Assembly: GCA_021736645.1 (NCBI GenBank)
Contig: JAIPFM010000006.1
Location: forward strand, 1 to 41,508
Source: Phycisphaerae bacterium
Lineage (GTDB): Bacteria > Planctomycetota > Phycisphaerae > Sedimentisphaerales > Anaerobacaceae
DNA length: 41,508 nt
Direction of reading: 5' to 3'
In this document: in pieces, positions 9,686 to 19,803 of the stretch
Layout of the letters: each line of letters opens with the position of its first letter
Position numbering within the stretch: position 1 is the first letter of the stretch
Notes under the pieces: generated by a model
What the model saw: the letters and a program-made list of their open reading frames with translations, nothing else
Database searches by the model: none
Told to the model about the DNA's origin: nothing
Made by a program: the position numbers and the translations under genes

Positions 9686-10552
9686 CTATGTGTTTGTCTC
9701 AGTCATTAAAAAATACAGGCGTTCCAGACTCACAGGTTTGATGTCAGCACGATCCAATGGCACGGTCTCCAGCATCCCCGGCTCACATCGCACCCAATGG
9801 ATCTGCTCGTGCGACCCTGTCTGCCGGCCCAGTATCTCCACGGACTCGGGCCAGACCACAGACGCATCATCTTGCGGAAGCTGGACCTCATGCACCTCTT
9901 CCCTGAGGTCTTCCAGCAGGCCATGCAGGACCAGTCTGCCCTGCCTGAGTATGGCCACGTCATCGGCCACACGCTCGATGTCACTGATCACGTGCGTGGT
10001 GACCACCACGGTGGCCTCATACTCATTCACATAGTCGCGCAGGTGGTCGTACAGGGCGCGTCGAGCCGATGGATCGAGCCCCTCCGCAGGCTCATCCATC
10101 AACACGAGATCCGGCCCGGCAGCCAGCGTAACACCGGCACGGACCCATTTTTTCTGTCCCTTGCTCAGGGTACCGTACCGACTGTCCTGTGTGACCTTGA
10201 GCCAGTCCCGCATACGCTCATGATCAAATCTCGGCGCCACACAGGCCTTGAGATCAATGAGCTGTTCCACGGTGAGCCATTTTGGCGGCTCAGCCGTGTC
10301 CGCCATGTACCCCACACGCGAGGCTGTCTCATGAGACATGGCACGCGTATCCTCGCCGAATATACTGCCATGACCTTCAGACGGTTCCAACAGGCCCATG
10401 AGCAGGCGCAGAAACGTGGTCTTGCCTGCACCATTGGGCCCCAGCAACGCGAGAATATTGCCGGATTCCACGTTCAGGTCTACGGCATTCAAGGCCGTGA
10501 CTCGATCGAAACAACGCGTCAATCCCTGTGTTGAAATGACAGATTCGCTCAT
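9686..10552 (-). CDS. ABC transporter ATP-binding protein (YtrB-like)
   Basis: 288 aa from the ATG at 10552, which overlaps the regulator's stop codon (ATGA) and has GAGG about 8 nt upstream. Walker A is GPNGAGKT (38-45), the signature is LSKGQ (129-133, a variant of LSGGQ) and Walker B is LVLMDEP (149-155). The switch His lies in VVTTHVISDIERVADDVAIL. The C-terminal 70 residues are an accessory domain typical of ABC-2 export ATPases. The LSKGQ signature and the regulator neighbour both match YtrB/BcrA-type ATPases. It should power the permease encoded next. What is moved, and whether the module transports at all or only senses, cannot be read from the sequence. Confidence 0.92.
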   Translation of the reverse strand: MSESVISTQGLTRCFDRVTALNAVDLNVESGNILALLGPNGAGKTTFLRLLMGLLEPSEGHGSIFGEDTRAMSHETASRVGYMADTAEPPKWLTVEQLIDLKACVAPRFDHERMRDWLKVTQDSRYGTLSKGQKKWVRAGVTLAAGPDLVLMDEPAEGLDPSARRALYDHLRDYVNEYEATVVVTTHVISDIERVADDVAILRQGRLVLHGLLEDLREEVHEVQLPQDDASVVWPESVEILGRQTGSHEQIHWVRCEPGMLETVPLDRADIKPVSLERLYFLMTETNT

Positions 10553-10935
10553 GATTTTTTCCTCATGGACTCCCACACTTCCTTTAGAATGGCCTGAACC
10601 TCTTCACCGCTGGCGCCCATGCGTGAGGCCTCAGACAGCAGCCGGCTCGCCATATCCGCAATGGCCTTGTGACGCACCTTGGCAGGCATGGCGGCCTGTG
10701 ACTCTGTAATGAATACGCCCTGGCCCTGGCGCCGAACCACTAAACCGGCAGACTGTAATTCCTCATAGGCCTTCACCACGGTGCGGGGGTTGATCTTGAG
10801 GTCCCTGGCCATCTCGCGAATGCTGGGCAGCTGCTCACCGGCCTCGATGTGCCCGGAGGCCACCTTGAATTTGACCTGCTCGACAATCTGCCGGTATATA
10901 GGCTCGCCACTTTGATGGTTCAGTCGTAGATACAT
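10549..10935 (-). CDS. GntR-family transcriptional regulator, YtrA subfamily
   Basis: 128 aa. Residues 1-75 form the GntR winged helix-turn-helix, with the hallmarks EPIYRQIVEQVK, LPSIREMARDL, NPRTVVKAYEELQSAGLV and GQGVFI. Only a short helical tail follows (about 50 aa), which is the YtrA type and lacks the large ligand-binding domain of FadR or HutC regulators. Regulators of this class usually repress their own operon. The ATG is preceded by a heptamer repeat array rather than a Shine-Dalgarno sequence. Its stop overlaps the ATPase start. A candidate operator (two ACTGTATTA copies at 11036-11053) lies just downstream of a candidate promoter. Confidence 0.93.
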   Translation of the reverse strand: MYLRLNHQSGEPIYRQIVEQVKFKVASGHIEAGEQLPSIREMARDLKINPRTVVKAYEELQSAGLVVRRQGQGVFITESQAAMPAKVRHKAIADMASRLLSEASRMGASGEEVQAILKEVWESMRKKS

Positions 10936-10940
10936 TGATC

Positions 10941-11030
10941 AGTTTTCAGTTTTTAGTGTTCAGTTTTTAGAAAAAAGCCGAGCTCCGACTGTTGAGTACT
11001 GAACACTCAAAACTCAACACTAAAAACTGA
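10941..11030. repeat. Two inverted heptamer repeat arrays in the GntR gene leader
   Basis: On the plus strand 10941-10969 reads AGTTTTC, AGTTTTT, AGTGTTC, AGTTTTT. The segment 10998-11030 reads ACTGAAC, ACTCAAA, ACTCAAC, ACTAAAA, ACTGA. All units are in strict 7-nt phase. The 25-nt segments 10946-10970 and 11006-11030 are inverted copies with 23 of 25 positions complementary, so the leader RNA could form a long stem with a 35-nt loop. The array ends a few bases before the start codon at 10935 and leaves no room for a normal ribosome binding site. Confidence 0.85.
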
Positions 11031-11035
11031 CCTAC

Positions 11036-11082
11036 ACTGTATTAACTGTATTACATATACTACAACAGTTAGATAAAGGCAA
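11036..11082 (-). promoter_or_regulatory. Candidate promoter and operator of the GntR-ABC operon
   Basis: Read on the minus strand, TTGCCT (11082-11077), a 17-nt spacer and TATATG (11059-11054) form a plausible sigma70-type promoter. Directly downstream, at the expected transcription start, are two perfect head-to-tail copies of TAATACAGT (11053-11045 and 11044-11036). This placement suits a repressor such as the YtrA-type product. The operator role is inferred. Confidence 0.45.
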
Positions 11083-11130
11083 AACCTTTTCTGATTATTT
11101 TTTACAATAGATTTCCACTTTCGTTTACCG

Positions 11131-12270
11131 CTATGGCGATCGCTTGATGGAAATCTGATATTGGAGACGGGATTTGGGATCATCCTGGGGTGCGGGGCCT
11201 TCCAGGATGGCAGTGCCGCCTGAGAGTGCATACACAAAAGGCTGTCCAGTCACTGGATCTTCCGGCACTGTCCATGGGGTGATCTGGCTCAGCGTCTCTG
11301 GCAAATCACCGTTGTGAGCGGCCGCATGGAGTCTGATGGCCTCAAGGCACTGCAGGGCCCGCACGTCCCGATCAAACCGCTTGGCAAGGAATCGACAGCG
11401 TTCATGGGCCGGTACCAGGATGTTTAGAAATGCCCTGCGGTTCAAAAAATTGACCTTGGGATCCTTGTCCAGGTTGTCCAACTCCATTTGAATGGCTTTT
11501 TCCAGACTGATCAGGGGCGTGGGCAGGCGCTTCAGAGCCGCATACAGGCTGACACCGTTGGATTGTTCTGCAAGAACAGGGATTTGTCGGCAGGTCAATG
11601 CACCGATGCCGATACCGACCATACCGTGGTTGATCGTGGGCCCCTGCCCCACATGCCGGGCCATGCCCAATCCCATGCGCAGGGCCCGAAGGCTTTCCTG
11701 GGGATGATTGTTTGCCATTTCATAGGCAGCCTTTAAACCAATGAGCCGGGCCAAAATACGGTAGGCCTTGAAATCCGAGGACTGGGAACCGATGGCCACT
11801 GCCGGCCAATTGCAGTCCGTACAGAAAATGGCCTGATCAATCAGCGTAAAAGCCTCCTGGGTGTGGTCGAGCAGCGACTTGACTCTGTCCAGGGGCAATG
11901 CCTCAGGCTTCATTCGGCCCCAGTCAGACAGCTCAGTCTCGTCCAGCCCGGCAGGCAAGGCATTGCAGGCCTTTTCATAGAGAATTAACGCATCTCCCTT
12001 CACGAGTTGATCTGCACTGGGGAGCAACTGAACAGTCGCATTGGCGTCTGTCTCCGGCAAACTCAATGCGAGTGTGATGGTCCGATCAGACATGGGTGTC
12101 GGACTCATGGATCCTGTGGGTTGGACACTGCCAGATGCGGGCGATTGAACACTTGGTTGAGAGGTCGGCTCTGTCTCAGGCCCTGATCTGCGTTTAACCT
12201 GATCCTGAACCACAAGCACCAAAATAAACAACACAATGACACAAATCAGACCTGACAGAACTCGCTTCAT
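11131..12270 (-). CDS. Membrane-anchored hypothetical protein with pseudopilin-like C-terminal tail
   Basis: 379 aa from the second ATG, which has GAGAGG at a better distance (about 8 nt) than the ATG two codons earlier. A single N-terminal hydrophobic helix (about 5-22) is followed by a Pro/Ser/Thr-rich linker to about residue 65, then a helical domain. The C-terminal 75 residues contain RALQCLEAIRLHAAAHNG, LPETLSQI, and DPVTGQPFVYAL. This layout resembles the C-terminal part of type II pseudopilin-like proteins that are common in planctomycetes. Function unknown. It stands alone between the tRNA-His gene and the GntR operon, with about 195 bp to the latter. The protein probably faces the periplasm. 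Confidence 0.8.
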   Translation of the reverse strand: MKRVLSGLICVIVLFILVLVVQDQVKRRSGPETEPTSQPSVQSPASGSVQPTGSMSPTPMSDRTITLALSLPETDANATVQLLPSADQLVKGDALILYEKACNALPAGLDETELSDWGRMKPEALPLDRVKSLLDHTQEAFTLIDQAIFCTDCNWPAVAIGSQSSDFKAYRILARLIGLKAAYEMANNHPQESLRALRMGLGMARHVGQGPTINHGMVGIGIGALTCRQIPVLAEQSNGVSLYAALKRLPTPLISLEKAIQMELDNLDKDPKVNFLNRRAFLNILVPAHERCRFLAKRFDRDVRALQCLEAIRLHAAAHNGDLPETLSQITPWTVPEDPVTGQPFVYALSGGTAILEGPAPQDDPKSRLQYQISIKRSP

Positions 12271-12536
12271 AGTCATATCCTCTCACATCATGATGAACTG
12301 ACATAGAAACCTTGCCTATTTCGACACAGCTTTAGACACTCTAAAAAACCCTTCGTATCAGCGTGTCTTATGTGAGTATAGACGCATCAATCGCAGGATC
12401 ATCATAATCTTTTGTAAAAGAATACAGACTTCATGTCGCACGTAGCACAGACGCATGAACGGTTGATGTGGTTGGTTGGGGGCATACACAAACCGGAAAG
12501 GACATCACAGAGCGTTTGCTGAGAAAAAGAAAAAAG

Positions 12537-12611
12537 GGTGGAGGAGGGGACTCGAACCCCCGACCCCTGGTACCACAAACCAGTGCTCTAACCAACTGAG
12601 CTACATCCACC
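12537..12611 (-). tRNA. tRNA-His, anticodon GTG
   Basis: The reverse complement folds as a cloverleaf: acceptor GTGGATG with CCTCCAC (one T-C mismatch at pair 6-67), D stem GCTC/GAGC, anticodon stem CTGGT/ACCAG with loop TTGTGGT (anticodon GTG), and a T arm with TTCGAGT. The extra 5' G opposite C73, which is specific to tRNA-His, is present in the DNA. CCA is not encoded; the 3' end runs straight into CCTTTTTTC, a likely terminator tract. Confidence 0.95.
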
Positions 12612-12630
12612 ACGAATCGACTTTTCAGTC

Positions 12631-12668
12631 AAAAAAGAAAGGTGCGTTGAATTTCTCCAACGCACCTT
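12631..12668 (-). terminator. Intrinsic terminator-like hairpin downstream of ppdK
   Basis: An 11-bp perfect stem (12639-12649 with 12658-12668, 8-nt loop) is followed on the minus strand by TTCTTTTTT. It is the expected terminator for ppdK. It also overlaps the predicted start of transcription from the promoter at 12672-12699, so it would form at the 5' end of any RNA from that promoter. Confidence 0.8.
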
Positions 12669-12671
12669 CGT

Positions 12672-12699
12672 ATTGTACAGAATTCGGTCTGTTTGTCAA
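12672..12699 (-). promoter_or_regulatory. Near-consensus promoter upstream of tRNA-His
   Basis: On the minus strand TTGACA (12699-12694), a 16-nt spacer and TACAAT (12677-12672) lie between the ppdK stop codon and the hairpin. The predicted start, near 12665, is about 55 nt before the tRNA. It is the best promoter candidate for tRNA-His, but the terminator-like hairpin comes first. Confidence 0.65.
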
Positions 12700-12708
12700 T
12701 AGGACAAA

Positions 12709-15420
<2,712 letters not shown>

Positions 15421-15490
15421 CCTAAAAGTCTCCTTTTACCTGAAATTTTAAAACATGCTTGTTTTAGGAACTGTTTGAATACTCACCCGA

Positions 15491-15513
15491 CGCTCAGCTT
15501 GGAACACTGAGCG
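15491..15513 (-). other. Inverted repeat in the ppdK leader
   Basis: CGCTCAG (15491-15497) and CTGAGCG (15507-15513) form a 7-bp stem with a 9-nt loop. It lies between the predicted transcription start (near 15531) and the ppdK ATG, with no T-run after it. It could be a leader structure or a protein-binding site; nothing further can be claimed. Confidence 0.5.
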
Positions 15514-15537
15514 CCCATTCCATATATAAAGAGGATG

Positions 15538-15566
15538 AATATATTCCACAGTCTTGGGGATGTCAA
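15538..15566 (-). promoter_or_regulatory. Promoter of ppdK (sigma70-type)
   Basis: Minus strand: TTGACA (15566-15561), exactly 17 nt, then TATATT (15543-15538). This is a full-consensus -35 and a 5-of-6 -10 at ideal spacing. The predicted start near 15531 gives a leader of about 110 nt before ppdK. Confidence 0.75.
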
Positions 15567-15678
15567 CGATTAAACCGCCTTGAACCAGGGAATTAACACA
15601 TTTTATGGGAGATCCAAGGGATTTTTATGCAAATCTTTTTTAAGACCCAATAGGTCTAGTTAAGTCTGTCAGAACCGA

Positions 15679-16788
15679 TCAGGGATCCACCCGAACCTTC
15701 GATTTATTGTCCGCCAGCAAACCGTAGACCTCTTCCACCTCATTGTTGCGGAGACGAATGCAGCCGCTTGACGTATTCAGCCCGATTTCCTGAGGTTTGT
15801 TTGTGCCGTGAATGGCAAAGCCGCTCCTGCCAACAGTCTCCCCGGACAGGCCCTTCAACTTAATGAAGTAAGGACCAATCGGATATTCAGGATCATCCGG
15901 TTGATACACCGACCCCGTATCCGGATCTGTATAGGCCGGTCGAATCAACCGCTCCTCCACCAGCCATGTCCCTGTCGGAGTTTCCCGACCAGGCCGTCCC
16001 AGACCCACCACATAGGTCTTGACATAGGTATTCTTGAGATACAAATCCAGGGTATAGCCTGAACGGCTAACCACGGCATTGAAGGGTCCATTGACCACCT
16101 TGATTCGAACCCCAGCCTGAAGACTCGACGCTCTCCTGATATTGTTTATTTTCATCAACAGTTGGTAGGGTACATCATTGTTGCGCCCGATGCGTTCAAG
16201 GTTGTCCCCGGATTGGACCAGGTAGGTGTCACACAGGGGATCGTCCGCGTACACGGTACTGCCGAATAACCAGATGCCAGCCAACCGGGTCAGTTCATCC
16301 TTGATAAGCATACGCTGACTAAGACTCATAGACATGGTACGCAGGGCCTCATTCAAGGTATCACGTACCTGAATCATCCTGCCGGTATCGCTTTTGTACA
16401 ATGCCATGGCCTGGGCAAAGAGGGATGTCACCTCCGGATTGGTGCCTGCATTCATATCCTGGCGTTGGGCGGCAGTCGACTGTGTCGGCGCGGTGTTGGG
16501 CTCTTGGATCGTGGTGGGTGCCACGGGTTGCGAATCAGGCAAATTCATCACGGACCGCGCATCTGCATCCGTATCGTTCTGACCTGACATCATGTTGTTG
16601 ACCACGTCATTGATGTCATGAACCACGGCATTGGGATCACTGACACCCTTGTCTCGCCTCAACATATACACCAAGACGGCCACCACGATCACCCCGATGA
16701 CAAGCACCTGTCCCATACGATTCGGACGTTTCTTATTATAATGAGAACGCCGGTTGCTGCGACGTGGACGTGAACTGTAACGAGCCAT
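15679..16788 (-). CDS. L,D-transpeptidase (YkuD) with LysM domain, membrane anchored
   Basis: 369 aa. A basic N-terminus rich in Arg and Ser precedes one membrane helix (about 26-42). A linker with Asp-Pro-Asn follows, then a LysM peptidoglycan-binding domain (about 184-230: YLVQSGDNLERIGRNN) and a YkuD catalytic domain (about 233-365). The catalytic pair fits His327 (AIHGTN) and Cys343 in SSGCIRL; the usual S/T-H-G-C has Ser in place of His. Such enzymes form 3-3 crosslinks or attach lipoproteins to peptidoglycan, so the host probably has a murein wall. The ATG has AAAGGAG upstream, overlapping the end of the previous gene. It is the third gene of the rarA operon. Confidence 0.93.
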   Translation of the reverse strand: MARYSSRPRRSNRRSHYNKKRPNRMGQVLVIGVIVVAVLVYMLRRDKGVSDPNAVVHDINDVVNNMMSGQNDTDADARSVMNLPDSQPVAPTTIQEPNTAPTQSTAAQRQDMNAGTNPEVTSLFAQAMALYKSDTGRMIQVRDTLNEALRTMSMSLSQRMLIKDELTRLAGIWLFGSTVYADDPLCDTYLVQSGDNLERIGRNNDVPYQLLMKINNIRRASSLQAGVRIKVVNGPFNAVVSRSGYTLDLYLKNTYVKTYVVGLGRPGRETPTGTWLVEERLIRPAYTDPDTGSVYQPDDPEYPIGPYFIKLKGLSGETVGRSGFAIHGTNKPQEIGLNTSSGCIRLRNNEVEEVYGLLADNKSKVRVDP

Positions 16789-16799
16789 TTGACACTCCT

Positions 16800-17378
16800 T
16801 TATGCCTGAGAAACCACACGGACTGACTGCTTGTCAGTCACCAAAAACTCCATTGCCTGGTCATGATCGTGAGTGGGAATACCCGTGATAATCTGCTCTT
16901 CAAAGGCAAAACCACATCGTGTCGCACTCAACTGCGGGGCACACAGAAAGCGATCATAATATCCCCCGCCTTGACCCAATCGATTGCCCTGAAGATCAAA
17001 TCCCAAACCTGGGGCCACCACAAGGTCGATCTCTTCCATGGGCACAATGGCTTGGGACACGGGATGACGCAGCCCAAAAGAATTCACAGAAAACTCTTCT
17101 TGAAAGCTCTTGATGCCAACACATTCCATGGTTCTATTGTGAGCCGAGGAGATCCGCGGTACGGCCACGGTCTTGCCCTGAGCCCAGGCCTGTTCAATGG
17201 CTTTGGCTGTATCAATTTCATACTCCAGAGACAGGAAAATCATGATGGTGGAAGCTTCCTGAAACAGGGAAAAAGACACCAGATTCAGGCACGCACGCTG
17301 GCTTTTCTGCGCACGCGCTTCAGGAGACATATTCATCAAGTCATTGCGCAGCCTTTTTCGCAATTGAGCTTTATCCAT
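16800..17378 (-). CDS. fau: 5-formyltetrahydrofolate cyclo-ligase
   Basis: 192 aa. It converts 5-formyl-THF + ATP to 5,10-methenyl-THF in one-carbon metabolism. Family marks are the basic N-terminus (KAQLRKRLRNDL), the strand IMIFLSLEYEIDT, the segment LVVAPGLGFDLQGNRLGQGGGYYDRFL and the C-terminal GIPTHDHDQAMEFLVTD. The ATG at 17378 was chosen over an adjacent TTG one codon earlier; AAAGGA lies about 10 nt upstream. It sits 28 nt after rarA and 11 nt before the L,D-transpeptidase gene. There is no obvious functional link with either. Confidence 0.95.
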   Translation of the reverse strand: MDKAQLRKRLRNDLMNMSPEARAQKSQRACLNLVSFSLFQEASTIMIFLSLEYEIDTAKAIEQAWAQGKTVAVPRISSAHNRTMECVGIKSFQEEFSVNSFGLRHPVSQAIVPMEEIDLVVAPGLGFDLQGNRLGQGGGYYDRFLCAPQLSATRCGFAFEEQIITGIPTHDHDQAMEFLVTDKQSVRVVSQA

Positions 17379-17406
17379 CAAGCAGATCCTTTAGTCACAG
17401 TCCCTG

Positions 17407-18765
17407 TTATTGGGTCGATTCAGTCTTTTGTATCAAGGTTTTCAGTGTTTGTAAATAATGGCTGATGTTTTTTTCATGCCCTCGGGGCACTGGCCTATAA
17501 TAGGTCTTGTCCGAACCGGGCAGATACTCCTGACACACGTACCCCGGCTCATAGTGATGAGGATACAGGTATTGCGCACCAATGCCCTGCTTCTTGGCCC
17601 CAGCATAGTGACTGTCTTTGAGGTGCCTGGGCACCGCCTTGATCGGTTCGTTTCTAACGTCCTCGCGTGCCGCGCTGATTGCCAGGGTGCTGGCATTGGA
17701 CTTGGGTGCACAGGCCACGTAGATCGCTGCCTGGGCCAGGGGCAGCTGGGCCTCAGGCAATCCGACAAATTCACAGATCTGCACCGCCGAAGCAGACAGC
17801 ACTGTGGCCATGGGATCTGCATTGCCTACATCCTCAGCCGCACACACGGCGATGCGTCTGGCAATGAATCGTACATCCTCCCCGCCTTCCAGCATCCTGG
17901 CCAGCCAATACACGGTCGCGTCCGGATCCGAGCCTCGCATGCTCTTTTGAAAAGCACTGGCCAGATCATAGTGCGTGTCGCCCGTGCCATCATAGCGCAT
18001 GGCCTTCTGCTGAATCGATTCTCTGGCCACTGCCAGATCGATGTGAATCACTTTCTCCGGGGCATTGGCATCCATCTGAGACAACACAGCCACCTCCAGG
18101 GCACTCAGGGTCTTGCGTGCATCTCCATCCGCACCCAGAACCAGAAAATCAAGGGCCTCATCTGTGGCTTCAATGGGATACCGGCCCAGGCCTCGAATTT
18201 TATCCTGAATCGCCCTTTTCAAAAGGACTGTCAGATCTTCCGAGGAAAGACATTCAAACTGAAACACCGTACTGCGAGAAATCAGGGCACTATTCACAGA
18301 AAAATATGGATTCTCAGTGGTCGCGCCGATCAGAATGAGGATACCGGCCTCCACATCATCCAGGAGCACATCCTGCTGGGCGCGGCTGAACCGGTGTATT
18401 TCGTCGATAAACAGGACCGTTCTCCGCCTCTGCACAGCCAGACAATCCTTGGCTTTGACAATGATGTCTCGGATATCCTTGACAGAGGCAGAGGGCGCGC
18501 TCAAGGCATGGAAGGCCGCCTTGGTGTGCCCGGCTATGACCCTGGCCAAGGTGGTCTTACCGACACCCGGGGGCCCACAAAAGATCAGGCTGGTCAATCG
18601 ATCCGCCTTGAGCATACGCCTCAACAGCTTGTCAGGCCCCAGAAAATGGGTCTGCCCCACAAATTCCTCCAGCGTGCGAGGACGCATGCGCACTGCCAAG
18701 GGGCTGGCAGTCTCCATATTGGCCTGCTCTATGGCTGCAAACAAGTTTTCATTCTGAGCTGTCAT
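17407..18765 (-). CDS. rarA: Replication-associated recombination protein A (RarA/MgsA AAA+ ATPase)
   Basis: 452 aa, near the usual length (about 440). It is a clamp-loader-like ATPase that acts at stalled replication forks. Marks: PLAVRMRPRTLEEFVGQ at the N-terminus, Walker A GPPGVGKT (64-71), Walker B LFIDEIHRF (118-126), sensor 1 GATTENP and the arginine-finger region ALISRSTVF. The C-terminal tetramerisation region has the family block with AAEDVGNADP and the end segment YLYPHHYEPGYVCQEYLP. No strong ribosome binding site is seen before the ATG. It is the first gene of a three-gene unit with the cyclo-ligase and L,D-transpeptidase genes. Confidence 0.97.
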   Translation of the reverse strand: MTAQNENLFAAIEQANMETASPLAVRMRPRTLEEFVGQTHFLGPDKLLRRMLKADRLTSLIFCGPPGVGKTTLARVIAGHTKAAFHALSAPSASVKDIRDIIVKAKDCLAVQRRRTVLFIDEIHRFSRAQQDVLLDDVEAGILILIGATTENPYFSVNSALISRSTVFQFECLSSEDLTVLLKRAIQDKIRGLGRYPIEATDEALDFLVLGADGDARKTLSALEVAVLSQMDANAPEKVIHIDLAVARESIQQKAMRYDGTGDTHYDLASAFQKSMRGSDPDATVYWLARMLEGGEDVRFIARRIAVCAAEDVGNADPMATVLSASAVQICEFVGLPEAQLPLAQAAIYVACAPKSNASTLAISAAREDVRNEPIKAVPRHLKDSHYAGAKKQGIGAQYLYPHHYEPGYVCQEYLPGSDKTYYRPVPRGHEKNISHYLQTLKTLIQKTESTQ

Positions 18766-19047
18766 ACCGGCATTTTAAAGGAGTCTGTTAAGTGTGTCTA
18801 TTCTAATGATTTATCCATTTTTTTGTTCCGGGAAAACAGGCTTTGCTGTGCCCTGACAAGGCATTTTATCGCACTCACGCCGCAAGACTGCTCATATTGC
18901 CCATTTTTTCTTATTTACCACAAAAGTCATGCCGATAAACCCCCTACACATGAATCTTAATGCAGTCTGATGGCTGCAGGCAGCATGACACAAATGAGTC
19001 AAACTCAAAAGGAATGGTATACGAGAATGCTTGGAAAGGAACACACA

Positions 19048-19596
19048 ATGAAACGCAGTCTGGTAACAATGGCAATCATGATGGCACTGGTCTCAACCGC
19101 GAACGCCTCAGTTGAAACAGGAGATCTGGATTTGAATTTTGGCTTCAGTTGGCAATCTGAGAATGGTGTCAATGGTGCAGGAGACCGAAATGTCACAGAT
19201 ATGTCATTCGGCGTTGACTACTTTGTGACCAACCGAATCTCCCTGGGAGCCGCATACGGCTATTATGACAGGGATCAGAGTTCAAATGCTTCGGCAAATA
19301 CGCAAACAGAATCCAGTTGGTCGCTCCGCATCAAGTACTATATTTTGAAGCGCGAACGTCTGCTGCCGTATGTTGGTTTTGCCTACAAGTTCTACAAGGC
19401 CGAGGCCAAAACCGGGAATTTGAGCTCCAGCACTGACGACACAGGAACAAGCTTCCTGCTGGGTTTGCGTTATGCCTTGACACAAAATAATGCCGCTTAT
19501 CTGGAATACCAGATGAACAGTTACGGAGACAAGTGGCCGAATAATGTGGATGGCGGCAGCCGAGTTCTCATCGGTTTGATCCACCAGCTCAATTAA
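19048..19596 (+). CDS. Outer-membrane beta-barrel protein
   Basis: 182 aa from the ATG preceded by AAGGA 7 nt upstream; earlier in-frame ATGs lack a signal peptide and a ribosome site. A Sec signal peptide (residues 1-20, cleavage near TANA-SVE) is followed by alternating amphipathic beta-strands with many Tyr/Phe/Trp residues, such as LDLNFGFSWQ, MSFGVDYFVTNRISLGAAYGYY, WSLRIKYYIL, YVGFAYKFYKAEAK, SFLLGLRYALT and AAYLEYQMN. The chain ends with a strand, RVLIGLIHQLN. The design matches 8-strand OmpW/OmpA-type barrels. Role unknown, perhaps a small-molecule channel or structural barrel. It has its own terminator and stands alone. Confidence 0.85.
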   Translation: MKRSLVTMAIMMALVSTANASVETGDLDLNFGFSWQSENGVNGAGDRNVTDMSFGVDYFVTNRISLGAAYGYYDRDQSSNASANTQTESSWSLRIKYYILKRERLLPYVGFAYKFYKAEAKTGNLSSSTDDTGTSFLLGLRYALTQNNAAYLEYQMNSYGDKWPNNVDGGSRVLIGLIHQLN

Positions 19597-19630
19597 AAGT
19601 CAACGAGCACCTCATATGTTGTACAATAAG

Positions 19631-19662
19631 AACGGCGTACACCCAGTGTACGCCGCTTTTAT
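19631..19662 (+). terminator. Rho-independent terminator after the beta-barrel gene
   Basis: A perfect 10-bp stem CGGCGTACAC/GTGTACGCCG (19633-19642 with 19646-19655, 3-nt loop) is followed by CTTTTATT. It lies about 36 nt after the stop codon. Confidence 0.9.
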
Positions 19663-19714
19663 TAGGGTCTTACCGCGGATTCGCCAAACCTGAATCCTTA
19701 ACTGGAAAAACCTC

Positions 19715-19743
19715 TTGGTTTCTGGCCCCGTTTTATGTAAAAT
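19715..19743 (+). promoter_or_regulatory. Candidate promoter of the secreted hypothetical gene
   Basis: TTGGTT (19715-19720), a 17-nt spacer and TAAAAT (19738-19743) lie between the preceding terminator and the ATG at 19804. The -10 is good and the -35 is weak. Confidence 0.4.
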
Positions 19744-19803
19744 AAGGCAACTATGGTTGTTTAGACAGGCAGACAGACTCCAAGAAGGCTTTTTTGAGGG
19801 CAC

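Noticed and set aside
12431..12613. Short minus-strand open frame of 60 codons
   Set aside because: It lies across the tRNA-His gene and is a by-product of its sequence. The rest of the gap 12277-12536 shows no gene or clear promoter.
17458..18960. 500-codon plus-strand open frame opposite rarA
   Set aside because: rarA is unmistakable on the other strand; the antisense protein has no recognisable features.
18766..19047. Promoter search in the divergent gap between rarA and the beta-barrel gene
   Set aside because: TAGAAT (minus) and TTGCTG...TTTATC (plus) were seen, but in each case one of the two boxes is poor; neither is convincing.
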